Below, one piece after another: positions 1 to 8,866 of a DNA stretch of 64,000 nucleotides (position 1 is the stretch's first letter; each line of letters starts with the position of its first letter). The notes beneath the pieces were generated by a model that ran no database searches, was not told where the DNA came from, and saw only the letters and a program-made list of their open reading frames with translations. A program made the position numbers and the translations under genes. This DNA is from Metarhizobium sp964253915 (GTDB taxonomy: Bacteria > Pseudomonadota > Alphaproteobacteria > Rhizobiales > Rhizobiaceae), in contig NZ_CAXUSG020000008.1 of the NCBI RefSeq assembly GCF_964253915.1, forward strand, positions 124,001 through 188,000. The letters run 5' to 3'.

Positions 1-596
1 ACATCCAGGACGCCTCCTATCTCACCGGCATCGTCGCCGGCAAGGAAACCAAGTCGAACGTCATCGGCATGGTCGGCGGTTACGCCATTCCCGAGGTTAA
101 CCGGTTGATGCAGGCCTTTATGGCCGGCGTGCTCTCCGTCAATGCGGACGCAAAATTCCTCGTTTCCTTCATCAACTCCTGGTACGACCCGCCGAAGGCC
201 AAGGAAACCGCCTTTGCGATGATCGAGAAGGGCGCCGACGTGATGTATGCCGAACGTTTCGGCGTATCCGACGCCGCCAAGGAAAAAGGCATCAAGGCGA
301 TCGGCAACGTTATCGACACCGCCGAGCAATATCCGGGCACGGTGATCGCCAGTGCGCTGTGGCACATGGAACCGTCGATCGACAAGGCGGTCAATGCCGT
401 GCTGACCGACAGCTTCAAGGCCGAAAACTACGGTCCGCTCAGCCATATGGCCGCTGGCGGCTGTTCGCTGGCGCCGCTCGATCCCAAGCTGGTGCCGCAG
501 GATGTCATCGATCTGGTCAAGGCCAAGGAAGCCGAGATCAAGGCTGGCACCTTCACGGTCGCCATCAATGACGAAGAGCCGAAATCCACCTTGTAA
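1..596 (+). CDS. BMP-family ABC transporter substrate-binding protein (3' part)
   Basis: This is the C-terminal 197 residues of a BMP/PnrA-like periplasmic binding protein. The frame is open from base 3, so the signal peptide and first ligand lobe lie before the window. Visible family traits are the YLTGIVAG stretch, the GMVGGYAIPEVNRLMQAF helix, the NSWYDP motif and the alternating Rossmann-like segments typical of the second lobe. The family binds nucleosides or related nucleobase compounds. It is followed by a double ATPase and two permeases, which fits a nucleoside/nucleobase importer. The adjacent deaminase suggests a nucleobase ligand, but the ligand is inferred, not visible. Confidence 0.88.
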   Translation, partial: IQDASYLTGIVAGKETKSNVIGMVGGYAIPEVNRLMQAFMAGVLSVNADAKFLVSFINSWYDPPKAKETAFAMIEKGADVMYAERFGVSDAAKEKGIKAIGNVIDTAEQYPGTVIASALWHMEPSIDKAVNAVLTDSFKAENYGPLSHMAAGGCSLAPLDPKLVPQDVIDLVKAKEAEIKAGTFTVAINDEEPKSTL

Positions 597-610
597 TCGT
601 CGCTGACGAG

Positions 611-654
611 CCCGGTTCCGCCATTATCCTCCAGGGCGGGACCGGGATCTTTTT
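611..654 (+). terminator. Stem-loop with U-run between binding protein and ATPase
   Basis: A 12-bp stem (611-622 with 635-646, one G-T wobble) with a 12-base loop is followed by ATCTTTTT. It has the form of an intrinsic terminator but lies inside a transport operon. I infer partial termination that keeps binding-protein transcript in excess over the membrane components. Confidence 0.65.
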
Positions 655-668
655 CCGGTGGGAAGGCC

Positions 669-2213
669 ATGACGGACGAAAATCCGGTTGTTCTGGAACT
701 GCGCGGTATTACCAAGCGCTTCGGGCCACTTGTCGCCAACGAGGCCATAGACCTTGTCATGCGCAAGGGTGAGATTTTGGCTCTGCTCGGCGAAAACGGC
801 GCCGGCAAGACGACGCTGATGAACATCCTCTTCGGGCATTATGTCGCCGATGAGGGCGGGGTGTTTGTCGCCGACGGGGCAGGGGCGTTGCAGCCGCTGC
901 CGCCCGGAAGTCCGCGTGCGGCGCTGGATGCCGGCATCGGCATGGTGCACCAGCATTTCGCGCTCGCCGAAAACCTCACCGTCATCGATAACATCACGCT
1001 CGGCACCGAGCCGCTGTTTCGTTTCAGCCGTGCCAACGCGGCGGCGCGGGCGAAGCTTGCCGGGCTGATGGAGAGGTCAGGCTTGAAGATCGATCTCGAC
1101 GCGCAGGTCTCACAGCTTTCGGTCGGGGAGCGCCAGCGCATCGAGATCCTCAAAGCATTGTATCGCGATGCCCGCATCCTCGTGCTCGATGAACCAACGG
1201 CGGTGTTGACGCCGCAGGAAAGCGACGGGCTGTTCGAGACGTTGCGCAGCCTGGCCGCGCACGGCCTTTCCGTCGTGTTCATTTCCCACAAGCTGCATGA
1301 AGTCGTGTCCGGCAGCGACCGCGTCGCGGTGCTGCGTGGCGGGCGCAAGGTGGCGGAAATCCCGACCAGGGGCAGCGACAAGGCGCAACTGGCCGAACTC
1401 ATGGTCGGCCGCGCTGTCAGCCGTTCGAAGCGCGAGCCGCGGGCACCGGGTGCGCCGGTGCTGATCCTCGCCGATGTTTCCGTTGGTGGGGCCAATATCC
1501 GGCAAAGACTGGAGAACGTTAGCCTGACGGTGCGCGAGGGCGAGATCCTCGGCATTGCCGGCGTTTCCGGTAATGGACAGACGGCGCTGGCGAATCTGTT
1601 GTCCGGCCTCGTGACGCCATCTTCCGGCACACTGTCGCTTGGCGGCAAGGTGTTGTCCCTCTTCGATCCGCAAAAAATCGTCGCTGCCGGTGTTGGCCGT
1701 ATACCGGAGGACCGGCATCATGAGGGCGCTGTCGGATCGATGACGATTGCCGAAAACATTGCGCTGGAGACCATCCGCAACCCGCGTTTCCAGCGTTTCG
1801 GTTTCCTGAAGTTCGGCGCCATCCGGGCGCGGGCGGAAGAGGCGATCAAGGCTTATGATATCCGTTGTCCCGGCCCGGATGCCGCGATCCGCCAGCTCTC
1901 CGGCGGCAATATGCAAAAGGCGATTTTGGCGCGGGCGCTGGATGACGAACCGCGACTGATCCTTGCCAACCAGCCGACGCGCGGGCTGGATGTCGGCGCC
2001 GTTGCCGAGGTGCACCGCCGCCTGCTTCTGGCGCGGGAGCGTGGTGCGGCCATCGTGCTGATCACCGAAGACCTCGACGAGTTGTTCGAGCTTTCGGATC
2101 GGATCGCCGTGATGTTCCGTTCGCGGCTGACGGAGAGTTTTGCCTCCGCCGATCTGGATCTGAAAACACTCGGCCTGATGATGGCCGGTCATGATACGAA
2201 TGAGGCGGCCTGA
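669..2213 (+). CDS. Nucleoside/nucleobase ABC importer, double ATP-binding protein
   Basis: The 514-residue protein has two ABC cassettes in tandem, as in the YufO/RbsA type. The first has a full Walker A (GENGAGKTT, residues 41-49), the signature LSVGERQR and Walker B ILVLDEPTAVL. The second has a degenerate Walker A (GVSGNGQT, lysine replaced by glutamine) but keeps LSGGNMQK and LILANQPTRGLD, as is usual for the second half of this family. It should energise import through the two permeases downstream. The next gene starts on the last base of this one, so they are translationally coupled. Confidence 0.92.
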   Translation: MTDENPVVLELRGITKRFGPLVANEAIDLVMRKGEILALLGENGAGKTTLMNILFGHYVADEGGVFVADGAGALQPLPPGSPRAALDAGIGMVHQHFALAENLTVIDNITLGTEPLFRFSRANAAARAKLAGLMERSGLKIDLDAQVSQLSVGERQRIEILKALYRDARILVLDEPTAVLTPQESDGLFETLRSLAAHGLSVVFISHKLHEVVSGSDRVAVLRGGRKVAEIPTRGSDKAQLAELMVGRAVSRSKREPRAPGAPVLILADVSVGGANIRQRLENVSLTVREGEILGIAGVSGNGQTALANLLSGLVTPSSGTLSLGGKVLSLFDPQKIVAAGVGRIPEDRHHEGAVGSMTIAENIALETIRNPRFQRFGFLKFGAIRARAEEAIKAYDIRCPGPDAAIRQLSGGNMQKAILARALDDEPRLILANQPTRGLDVGAVAEVHRRLLLARERGAAIVLITEDLDELFELSDRIAVMFRSRLTESFASADLDLKTLGLMMAGHDTNEAA

Positions 2214-3289
2214 TGATGAGGCTTGAACCCAGGACCGCACCCAGTCCGTTGCTGACCTACGGCGCGCCGGTACTGGCAGCGGTGATTTCGCTGCTGCTGG
2301 CGGCTATTCCGCTGCTGGCGGCGGGCGTCAATGTCTTTGAGGCCTATGGCGTGATGATTTCCGGCGCGCTCGGCTCGCAATTCGCCTTGACGGAAGTGGT
2401 GGCGCGCGCCACGCCGCTGATCCTCACCGGACTTGCGGCTGCCGTCGCCTTCCGGGCGAAATTGTTCAATATCGGCGCCGAAGGGCAGCTCTATATCGGA
2501 GCGCTGGCGGCGGTTGCCATCGGCTCCGGCCGGTTCGATGGCCCGGCGCCGCTGATGATCCTCGGCATCTGCATAGCGGGCGCCGTCGCCGGCGCGCTGA
2601 TGATGCTCGGGCCGACCGTGCTCAAGGTCAAGCTCGGCGCCGACGAGGTGGTGACGACGCTGCTGCTCAATTTCATCGTTGCGCTGTTCGTGCAGATGAT
2701 GATCGAGGGACCGATGAAGGACCCGATGAGCATGGGCTGGCCGCAATCCGAGCCGATCCTCGACAGCGCCACCCTGCCGAAGCTGATCGACAAGACGCGT
2801 GTGCATGCCGGGCTGATCGTCGCCATTCTGGCGGCCATCGGTACCGAGATCATGATGCGCCGCACCGTGCCGGGTTTTCGCATCCGCGCCGTTGGCGCCA
2901 GCCCGGCCGCCGCCCGCTTCGCCGGCATGAGCGTGACGAAGACGATGCTTTTGGTCGGCGCGCTCTCGGGCGCTTTTGCCGGCCTCGCCGGCGTCGGCGA
3001 GGTGGCCGGTCTCAAGGGCTATCTCACCAACGATCTGTCGCCGGGCTACGGTTATGCCGGCATCGTCGTCGCCATGCTGGCGGGGCTTTCGCCGATCGGG
3101 GTGATCGCTGCCGCTTTCTTTGTCGCGGCGGTGTTCGTCGGCGCCGATTCCATGAGCCGGGCGATGACGGTTTCGAGCTACATCGCCAACCTCATCGTTG
3201 CGCTCGGGCTTTTGTCGGTGCTGCTCTCCGGCGTGCTGACGCGCTACCGCATCCGCTGGTCGCTGCCGGCGCGGGGGAGGGTTTCCTGA
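2213..3289 (+). CDS. Nucleoside/nucleobase ABC importer permease 1
   Basis: This is a 358-residue polytopic inner-membrane protein of the BPD_transp_2 family (YufP-like). Hydrophobic helices start near residue 15 and run to the C-terminus. The NIGAEGQLYIGALAA motif and the coupling segment (VPGFRIRAVGASPAAARFAGM) mark the family. It overlaps the ATPase gene and the next permease gene by a base each, so the four transport genes form one transcription unit. It presumably pairs with permease 2 as a heterodimeric channel. Confidence 0.92.
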   Translation: MMRLEPRTAPSPLLTYGAPVLAAVISLLLAAIPLLAAGVNVFEAYGVMISGALGSQFALTEVVARATPLILTGLAAAVAFRAKLFNIGAEGQLYIGALAAVAIGSGRFDGPAPLMILGICIAGAVAGALMMLGPTVLKVKLGADEVVTTLLLNFIVALFVQMMIEGPMKDPMSMGWPQSEPILDSATLPKLIDKTRVHAGLIVAILAAIGTEIMMRRTVPGFRIRAVGASPAAARFAGMSVTKTMLLVGALSGAFAGLAGVGEVAGLKGYLTNDLSPGYGYAGIVVAMLAGLSPIGVIAAAFFVAAVFVGADSMSRAMTVSSYIANLIVALGLLSVLLSGVLTRYRIRWSLPARGRVS

Positions 3290-4233
3290 TGGCGTCGGTC
3301 TTCGATATTTTGCTGACGGTATCTTTCTGGGCGGCGGCGGTGCGGATTGCCACGCCGCTGATTTTCGGCGTGCTTGGCGCGCTGCTCTGCGAAAAATCCG
3401 GCGTGCTCAACCTCGGCATCGAGGGCATCATGACGGTTGGCGCCATGTCCGGCTGGCTCGCGGTCTATGCCGGGGCGGACCTCTGGACCGGCGTGGTTGT
3501 CGCCGCTTTCATGGGCGCGCTGTTCGGGCTGCTTCTGTCGTTCTTCACTGTGACGCTCGGCCTGTCACAGCATGTCAGCGGTCTCGGCGTCACCATGCTG
3601 GCCACGAGTGCGGCCTATTTCACCTACCGGGTCATCCTGCCGAACGTCGATACGCCGCCACGCATCATCCCGTTCCAGCCGCTGGATATCCCCGTCCTTT
3701 CCTCGATCCCGCTCCTCGGGCCGGTGCTGTTCCAGCAGACGGCATTGACGTTGCTTGCCTTCGTGCTGGTCGGCGTGCTCGCCTGGTTCCTGGCGAAAAC
3801 ACCGCTCGGTCTTGCCGTGCGCGCCGTCGGCGAAAACCCGTCGGCCGTCGAGGCGCAGGGCCTCAACGTACTTTGGCTGCGCACCTGCGCCGTCGTCGCC
3901 GGTTCGGCGATCATGGCGATCGGCGGCGCCTTCCTCACCATGTCGGCTTTCGATGCCTTCTTTTTCGAGATGGTCGCCGGGCGCGGCTGGATCTGCATCG
4001 CGCTCACCGTCTTCGCGTCATGGAAACCGGGCAAGGCACTGTTTGCCGCCATCCTCTTCGGCGCCTTCGACGCCTTCCAGGTGCGGCTGCAACAAGTTGT
4101 GGGTGCTTTCCTGCCGAGCCAGATTTTCCTGATGATCCCCTATATCCTGTCGATCGTCGCCCTCGTCGTCTGGTCGCGGCGGGCGAGTTATCCGAAGGCC
4201 CTGATGATCCCCTATGTGCGCGGCCAGCGCTGA
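3289..4233 (+). CDS. Nucleoside/nucleobase ABC importer permease 2
   Basis: The protein is a 314-residue YufQ-type permease, shorter than permease 1 as usual for the pair. It shows the NLGIEGIMTVGAMSG motif and the cytoplasmic coupling stretch LGLAVRAVGENPSAVEAQGLNV, with about eight to ten hydrophobic helices. It starts on the final base of the upstream gene. The deaminase gene follows after 15 bp, so import and deamination are probably co-expressed. Confidence 0.92.
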   Translation: MASVFDILLTVSFWAAAVRIATPLIFGVLGALLCEKSGVLNLGIEGIMTVGAMSGWLAVYAGADLWTGVVVAAFMGALFGLLLSFFTVTLGLSQHVSGLGVTMLATSAAYFTYRVILPNVDTPPRIIPFQPLDIPVLSSIPLLGPVLFQQTALTLLAFVLVGVLAWFLAKTPLGLAVRAVGENPSAVEAQGLNVLWLRTCAVVAGSAIMAIGGAFLTMSAFDAFFFEMVAGRGWICIALTVFASWKPGKALFAAILFGAFDAFQVRLQQVVGAFLPSQIFLMIPYILSIVALVVWSRRASYPKALMIPYVRGQR

Positions 4234-4248
4234 GAACGGAATGACAAG

Positions 4249-5544
4249 ATGAGCTTTGACCTGATCGTCCGCAACGCGACATTTCCCGATGGCCGTACGG
4301 GCATCGACATCGGCATCCGAGAAGGCAAGATCGTCGCCGTCGAGCCGAGGCTTGCGGCCGAGGCCGGTCGTGAGATCGATGCTGCCGGTCATCTCGTCTC
4401 GCCGCCCTTCGTCGATTGCCATTTCCACATGGATGCGACGCTGTCGCTCGGCCTGCCGCGCATGAACGTCTCTGGCACGCTTCTGGAAGGCATCGCGCTC
4501 TGGGGCGAGTTGAAGCCGATCCTCACCTTCGACGCCGTCGTCGAGCGGGCGCTGCGGTATTGCGATCTTGCCGTCTCGCAAGGGTTGCTCGCCGTGCGCA
4601 CCCATGTCGATATCTGCGACGACCGGCTGCTCGCCGTCGAGGCGCTGCTGCATGTGCAGCGTGTCGTCAAGCCCTATCTCGACCTGCAGCTCGTCGCCTT
4701 CCCGCAGGACGGCTATTACCGCTCGCCGACGGCGGCGGAAAACCTCGAGAGGGCACTGGATTTCGGCGTCGACGTCGTCGGTGGCATCCCGCATTTCGAG
4801 CGGACGATGGAAGACGGCGCCATGTCGGTGACGGCGCTCTGCGAGATCGCCGAACGCCGCGGCCTGCCGGTGGACATGCATTGCGACGAAAGCGACGACC
4901 CGCTGTCGCGCCATATCGAAACGCTGGCCTACGAGACCAACCGGCTCGGCCTGCAGGGCCGCGTCACCGGCTCGCACCTCACCTCGATGCATTCGATGGA
5001 CAATTATTATGTCTCGAAACTGCTGCCGCTGATCGCCGAGTCGGAGGTGCACGCGGTGCCCAACCCGCTGATCAACATCATGCTGCAGGGCCGGCACGAC
5101 ACTTATCCGAAACGCCGCGGCATGACGCGCGTCAAGGAGATGCGTGACTACGGCATCAACATCGCCTTCGGCCAGGATTGCACCATGGACCCCTGGTATT
5201 CGCTGGGCGGCGCCGACATGCTCGACGTGGCGCATATGGGCCTGCATGTCGGCCAGCTGTCGTCGCGCGAGGCGATGCGGTTCTGCTTCGAGGCGGTGAC
5301 GACCAATCCGGCCAAGGTGATGGAACTGGAGGATTACGGCCTCGATGTCGGCTGCAACGGCGATCTGGTGATCCTGCAGGCAAAGGACGCCATCGAGGCG
5401 ATCCGGACGCGGGCGACCCGGCTCTTCGTCGTCCGTCGCGGCAAGGTGATCAGCGAGACACCGGCGAAGGTCAGCCGACTGTCGCTCGATGGCCGGCCGG
5501 AATCAGTCGATCCGGCGGCCTATGCGCCGGTTGCCGAAGGGTGA
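4249..5544 (+). CDS. Cytosine deaminase-like amidohydrolase
   Basis: The 431-residue enzyme belongs to the amidohydrolase superfamily, CodA branch. Likely metal ligands and catalytic residues can be read: His58 and His60 in DCHFHMD, His211 and Glu214 in MHCDE, His243 in GSHLTSMH and Asp310 in GQDCTMDPWYSLG, followed by the MLDVAHMGLHV stretch seen in CodA. The family deaminates cytosine or other N-heterocycles, releasing ammonia in the cytoplasm. Its place directly behind the importer suggests it acts on the imported compound. Related enzymes use isoguanine, creatinine or triazines, so the exact substrate is uncertain. Confidence 0.82.
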   Translation: MSFDLIVRNATFPDGRTGIDIGIREGKIVAVEPRLAAEAGREIDAAGHLVSPPFVDCHFHMDATLSLGLPRMNVSGTLLEGIALWGELKPILTFDAVVERALRYCDLAVSQGLLAVRTHVDICDDRLLAVEALLHVQRVVKPYLDLQLVAFPQDGYYRSPTAAENLERALDFGVDVVGGIPHFERTMEDGAMSVTALCEIAERRGLPVDMHCDESDDPLSRHIETLAYETNRLGLQGRVTGSHLTSMHSMDNYYVSKLLPLIAESEVHAVPNPLINIMLQGRHDTYPKRRGMTRVKEMRDYGINIAFGQDCTMDPWYSLGGADMLDVAHMGLHVGQLSSREAMRFCFEAVTTNPAKVMELEDYGLDVGCNGDLVILQAKDAIEAIRTRATRLFVVRRGKVISETPAKVSRLSLDGRPESVDPAAYAPVAEG

Positions 5545-5626
5545 TCGTCTCGGCTGCGCCTGACCTTTTTTGGTCAACGTAAAGATGTGGCGAAATACGC
5601 AAGGCTTCATTTACCCGTCCCGCGCA

Positions 5627-5656
5627 ACATCTCGCGCATAAGAACGCGGGAGATGT
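5627..5656 (+). promoter_or_regulatory. Hairpin masking the ribosome binding site of the YopT-like gene
   Basis: A perfect 7-bp arm pair (5627-5633 with 5650-5656) is extended inward by a CGC/GCG step around an eight-base loop. The Shine-Dalgarno GGGAG (5648-5652) spans the 3' half, four bases before the ATG at 5661. If formed, the hairpin would block translation. Such structures work as RNA thermometers or small-RNA targets; either role is inference. Confidence 0.5.
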
Positions 5657-5660
5657 CGCT

Positions 5661-6395
5661 ATGCAGTTGGCGCAGGAATACAATCAGCATTGCACCTATT
5701 TCAAACAGCGCGATTATGGGATCGTCGATGAAAACGTGCATACGGACGTAAAATACGGCATCTGCGTCGGCAACTCGGTCGATTGGATCGTCCGGCATAG
5801 CCGCTTCAAGTCCGAGGGCGCAAAAAAGCGCATCGACTTCCTTCGCAATGAAGCGAGATCGTCGGGGATCGCGCGGCAGAGAGCCTATCTGGAGGCACTC
5901 ACCCAGAACCGCTCGACAGCTGAAAGCGGCCAGACGAGAGAATTCACCGCAGCGCTTGCGGTCGGCGGAGCCGGAATGACGGCCGCCTTCGTCAACACCA
6001 AGGCCTTCGTCAAGGAAAAGGCAAACGAGTCATTGCACCCGATCTATACGGGGTCGTCGTCGCTCAACCGCTATTACATGATCATCCTGACGTTCGGATC
6101 GGACAATCACTGCATCGCCGCGTACCATTCCGGCGGCAAGTTTCTCGGCATTGGCTCGCATCTCTACGTTTTCGAGCCGAACTTCGGTGAGATCAAGGTT
6201 CCAGCCAGCGAATCGAGCGTGAAGGGCCTGTTCAAGGCGATCGCCGAGGCCTACGAGGGATATACGCCGAGGGGCTCCAGCACGCCGTCTCCGAAATATC
6301 TCGATCGCATCACCCTGACCCAGCTTTCGCTTGCCGCCGCCGGCTCCGGGCGCGCCCGCTCCAACGCTATCGGCGCAAACAGCATGGCTGCCTGA
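5661..6395 (+). CDS. YopT-type (C58-like) cysteine protease homologue
   Basis: This 244-residue orphan protein has no signal peptide or membrane segment. The layout matches C58 proteases such as YopT and rhizobial NopT. A nucleophile candidate is Cys35 in GICVGNSVDWI. A His candidate is His150 in SDNHCIAAYH, 115 residues later. An acidic residue follows in VFEPNFGE, where Glu172 stands in place of the usual Asp. C58 enzymes cleave lipidated or membrane-linked host proteins after secretion. No type III secretion gene or nod/tts box is visible nearby, so an effector role is only a possibility. The Asp-to-Glu change makes activity uncertain. Confidence 0.6.
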   Translation: MQLAQEYNQHCTYFKQRDYGIVDENVHTDVKYGICVGNSVDWIVRHSRFKSEGAKKRIDFLRNEARSSGIARQRAYLEALTQNRSTAESGQTREFTAALAVGGAGMTAAFVNTKAFVKEKANESLHPIYTGSSSLNRYYMIILTFGSDNHCIAAYHSGGKFLGIGSHLYVFEPNFGEIKVPASESSVKGLFKAIAEAYEGYTPRGSSTPSPKYLDRITLTQLSLAAAGSGRARSNAIGANSMAA

Positions 6396-6399
6396 GCGA

Positions 6400-7290
6400 T
6401 CAGGCTGCCACTTTCGGCCTGCCTCTCTCGGCGATGGCGATACCGCCGAGAGCAAGCGCGAGCGCGATGACGTGAAAAAGCTGCAGGTCTTCGCCGACCA
6501 GCAGCACAGACAGCAACGTGCCGAACACCGGTACGAGATTGATGAAAAGTCCCGCCCGGTTGGGACCGATATTATCGACTCCAAGCACATAGAGGATCTG
6601 CGCCACCAGCGAGGCGAAAATGCTGGTCCACAGGGCAATCGCCCAGCCGCTCGCATCCGGCCAGATGGCATCGCCCGCAGCCATTTCCCAGCCTAGCAGC
6701 GGCACGGAGGCCAGAAGCGCGCCAAGCGCCGGCAGCGCCATCAGGCTTTTCCAGTGGATCGGCGGGCGCCAGCGCAGCAAGAGCGTATAGACGGTGTAGG
6801 CGACCACGGCGAGCATCATCAGCGCATCGCCGAAATTGAGCGTCAGTTGCGCCAGGCTCATGAGATCGCCATGCGAGGCGGTCAGCGCAATGCCGAGCAT
6901 GGTGACGGCAAAACCGACGATCTGCGCCAGCGACACCCGCGTACGGTAGAGCAGAAAATTGGCGATGAAGATCAGCACCGGAATGCCCGCCTGCTCGATG
7001 GCGACGTTGATCGCCGTCGTATAAAGCACCGCCGTATAGAGAAAGGCGTTGAAGCTGGTGTAGCCGATGACGCCCAGGACCATCAGCAGCAGCCAGTTCT
7101 GCTTGAGCAGGGGCCAGTCCTTCTTCAATTGCGGCACGGAGATGGCGACGATCAGCATGAAGGCGAACGCCCAGCGCCAGAAAGTCAGCATCATCGGGCT
7201 GATATGGCCGATTGCAAGCTTGCCGGCGACGGCGTTGCCACCCCAGCACAGTGCGGCGATCGTCAGGTACACATAAGCTTTGAGGGACAA
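6400..7290 (-). CDS. EamA/DMT-family transporter
   Basis: The 296-residue inner-membrane protein has about ten hydrophobic helices in two EamA repeats. It opens with the typical LTIAALCWGGNAVAGKLA segment and closes with a short basic tail (AERGRPKVAA). The family exports amino acids, purines or other metabolites; the substrate cannot be told. The chosen start is a TTG preceded by a GGAAGAA ribosome site; the next Met (residue 33) would remove the first helix. It is convergent with the YopT-like gene, with a 4-bp gap, and divergent from purA. Confidence 0.88.
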   Translation of the reverse strand: MSLKAYVYLTIAALCWGGNAVAGKLAIGHISPMMLTFWRWAFAFMLIVAISVPQLKKDWPLLKQNWLLLMVLGVIGYTSFNAFLYTAVLYTTAINVAIEQAGIPVLIFIANFLLYRTRVSLAQIVGFAVTMLGIALTASHGDLMSLAQLTLNFGDALMMLAVVAYTVYTLLLRWRPPIHWKSLMALPALGALLASVPLLGWEMAAGDAIWPDASGWAIALWTSIFASLVAQILYVLGVDNIGPNRAGLFINLVPVFGTLLSVLLVGEDLQLFHVIALALALGGIAIAERGRPKVAA

Positions 7291-7507
7291 GATGTTTCTT
7301 CCGTTTTACCGTCCTCTCTCGGGACGTGTTTGGTTATGCGAATGTGATTGCTGGCACAGCTTTTGTTGGATACGGCCGGGCTAGGGCTTCCTTTTGTCAC
7401 GCAAAAAGCCAATTGTGGAGTCAAACAGGGTCGCTTTCCTGAAAACAAAACAGTATAGATGCGCGGGTTTGGGTTGGCGCAAGGCGCTGAGATGACAGGA
7501 ATTTGAG

Positions 7508-8803
7508 ATGACGAATGTCGTGGTTGTCGGCTCGCAGTGGGGCGACGAAGGCAAGGGTAAGATTGTCGACTGGCTCTCGGAGCGCGCCGATGTGATCGTG
7601 CGTTATCAGGGTGGCCACAATGCCGGCCATACGCTGGTGATCGACGGTGTCAGCTACAAGCTCGCCCTTTTGCCTTCCGGCCTGGTGCGCGGCAAACTCA
7701 GCGTCATCGGCAACGGTGTCGTCGTCGATCCGCATCATTTCGTCGCCGAAGTCGAAAAATTGCGCGCCCAGGGTGTTGCGGTGACGCCGGAGGTGCTGCG
7801 CATCGCCGACAATGCGCCGTTGATCCTGTCGCTGCACCGCGATCTCGACGCGCTGCGCGAGGATGCCGCTTCCAACAGCGGCACGAAGATCGGCACGACC
7901 CGCCGTGGCATCGGCCCGGCCTATGAAGACAAGGTCGGCCGTCGTGCCATCCGCGTCATCGACCTTGCCGATCCCGATACGCTGCCGGCCAAGATCGACC
8001 GGCTGCTCACCCACCACAACGCCCTGCGCCGCGGCATGGGCCTCGAAGAAATTTCCGTGCAGGCGCTGCAGGATGAACTGACCTCGGTTGCCAAGCACAT
8101 CCTGCCTTACATCGACCAGGTCTGGCGTCTGCTCGACGAGCAGCGCAAGGCCGGCGCCCGCATCCTGTTCGAAGGTGCCCAGGGCGCACTGCTCGACAAC
8201 GACCACGGCACCTATCCTTTCGTCACCTCCTCGAACACCGTTGCCGGCCAGGCGGCCGCCGGTTCCGGCCTCGGCCCGACGGCAATCGGCTACGTGCTCG
8301 GCATCACCAAGGCCTATACGACCCGCGTCGGCGAAGGCCCGTTCCCGTGCGAGCTGAACGACGAGATCGGCAAGCATCTCTCGACCGTTGGCCGCGAGGT
8401 CGGCGTCAACACGGGTCGTCCGCGCCGTTGCGGCTGGTTCGATTCGGTGCTGGTGCGCCAGACGGTGAAGACCTCTGGTATCAGTGGCATCGCGCTGACC
8501 AAGCTCGACGTTCTCGACGGGCTGGACGAGTTGAAGATCTGCGTCGGCTACAAGCTCGACGGCGTGGAAATCGACTATCTTCCGGCGAGCCAGAGCGCGC
8601 AGGCCCGTATCGAGCCGGTGTATATCACGCTTGAGGGTTGGAAGGAGTCGACGGTCGGCGCCCGCAAATGGGCAGATCTGCCGGCCCAGGCGATCAAGTA
8701 TGTCCGTCAGGTCGAAGAACTGATCGGTGCTCCGGTGGCGCTGCTGTCGACCAGCCCGGAACGGGACGACACCATACTTGTGACCGATCCTTTTGAGGAC
8801 TAA
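7508..8803 (+). CDS. purA: Adenylosuccinate synthetase
   Basis: The enzyme joins IMP and aspartate with GTP to give adenylosuccinate, the committed step to AMP. At 431 residues it has family length and all signature blocks: the P-loop-like SQWGDEGKGKIVDWL (residues 9-23), the GGHNAGHT loop, GTTRRGIGPAYEDK, EGAQGALLDNDHGTYPFVTSS and GRPRRCGW. The preceding gap (7291-7507) holds the divergent promoters of purA and the EamA gene. Confidence 0.98.
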   Translation: MTNVVVVGSQWGDEGKGKIVDWLSERADVIVRYQGGHNAGHTLVIDGVSYKLALLPSGLVRGKLSVIGNGVVVDPHHFVAEVEKLRAQGVAVTPEVLRIADNAPLILSLHRDLDALREDAASNSGTKIGTTRRGIGPAYEDKVGRRAIRVIDLADPDTLPAKIDRLLTHHNALRRGMGLEEISVQALQDELTSVAKHILPYIDQVWRLLDEQRKAGARILFEGAQGALLDNDHGTYPFVTSSNTVAGQAAAGSGLGPTAIGYVLGITKAYTTRVGEGPFPCELNDEIGKHLSTVGREVGVNTGRPRRCGWFDSVLVRQTVKTSGISGIALTKLDVLDGLDELKICVGYKLDGVEIDYLPASQSAQARIEPVYITLEGWKESTVGARKWADLPAQAIKYVRQVEELIGAPVALLSTSPERDDTILVTDPFED

Positions 8804-8866
8804 TGTCGCCACAGCTTGTGGTATTAATATTATCGGTGGGATACCGGTATTCATGAGAAAGTACTG

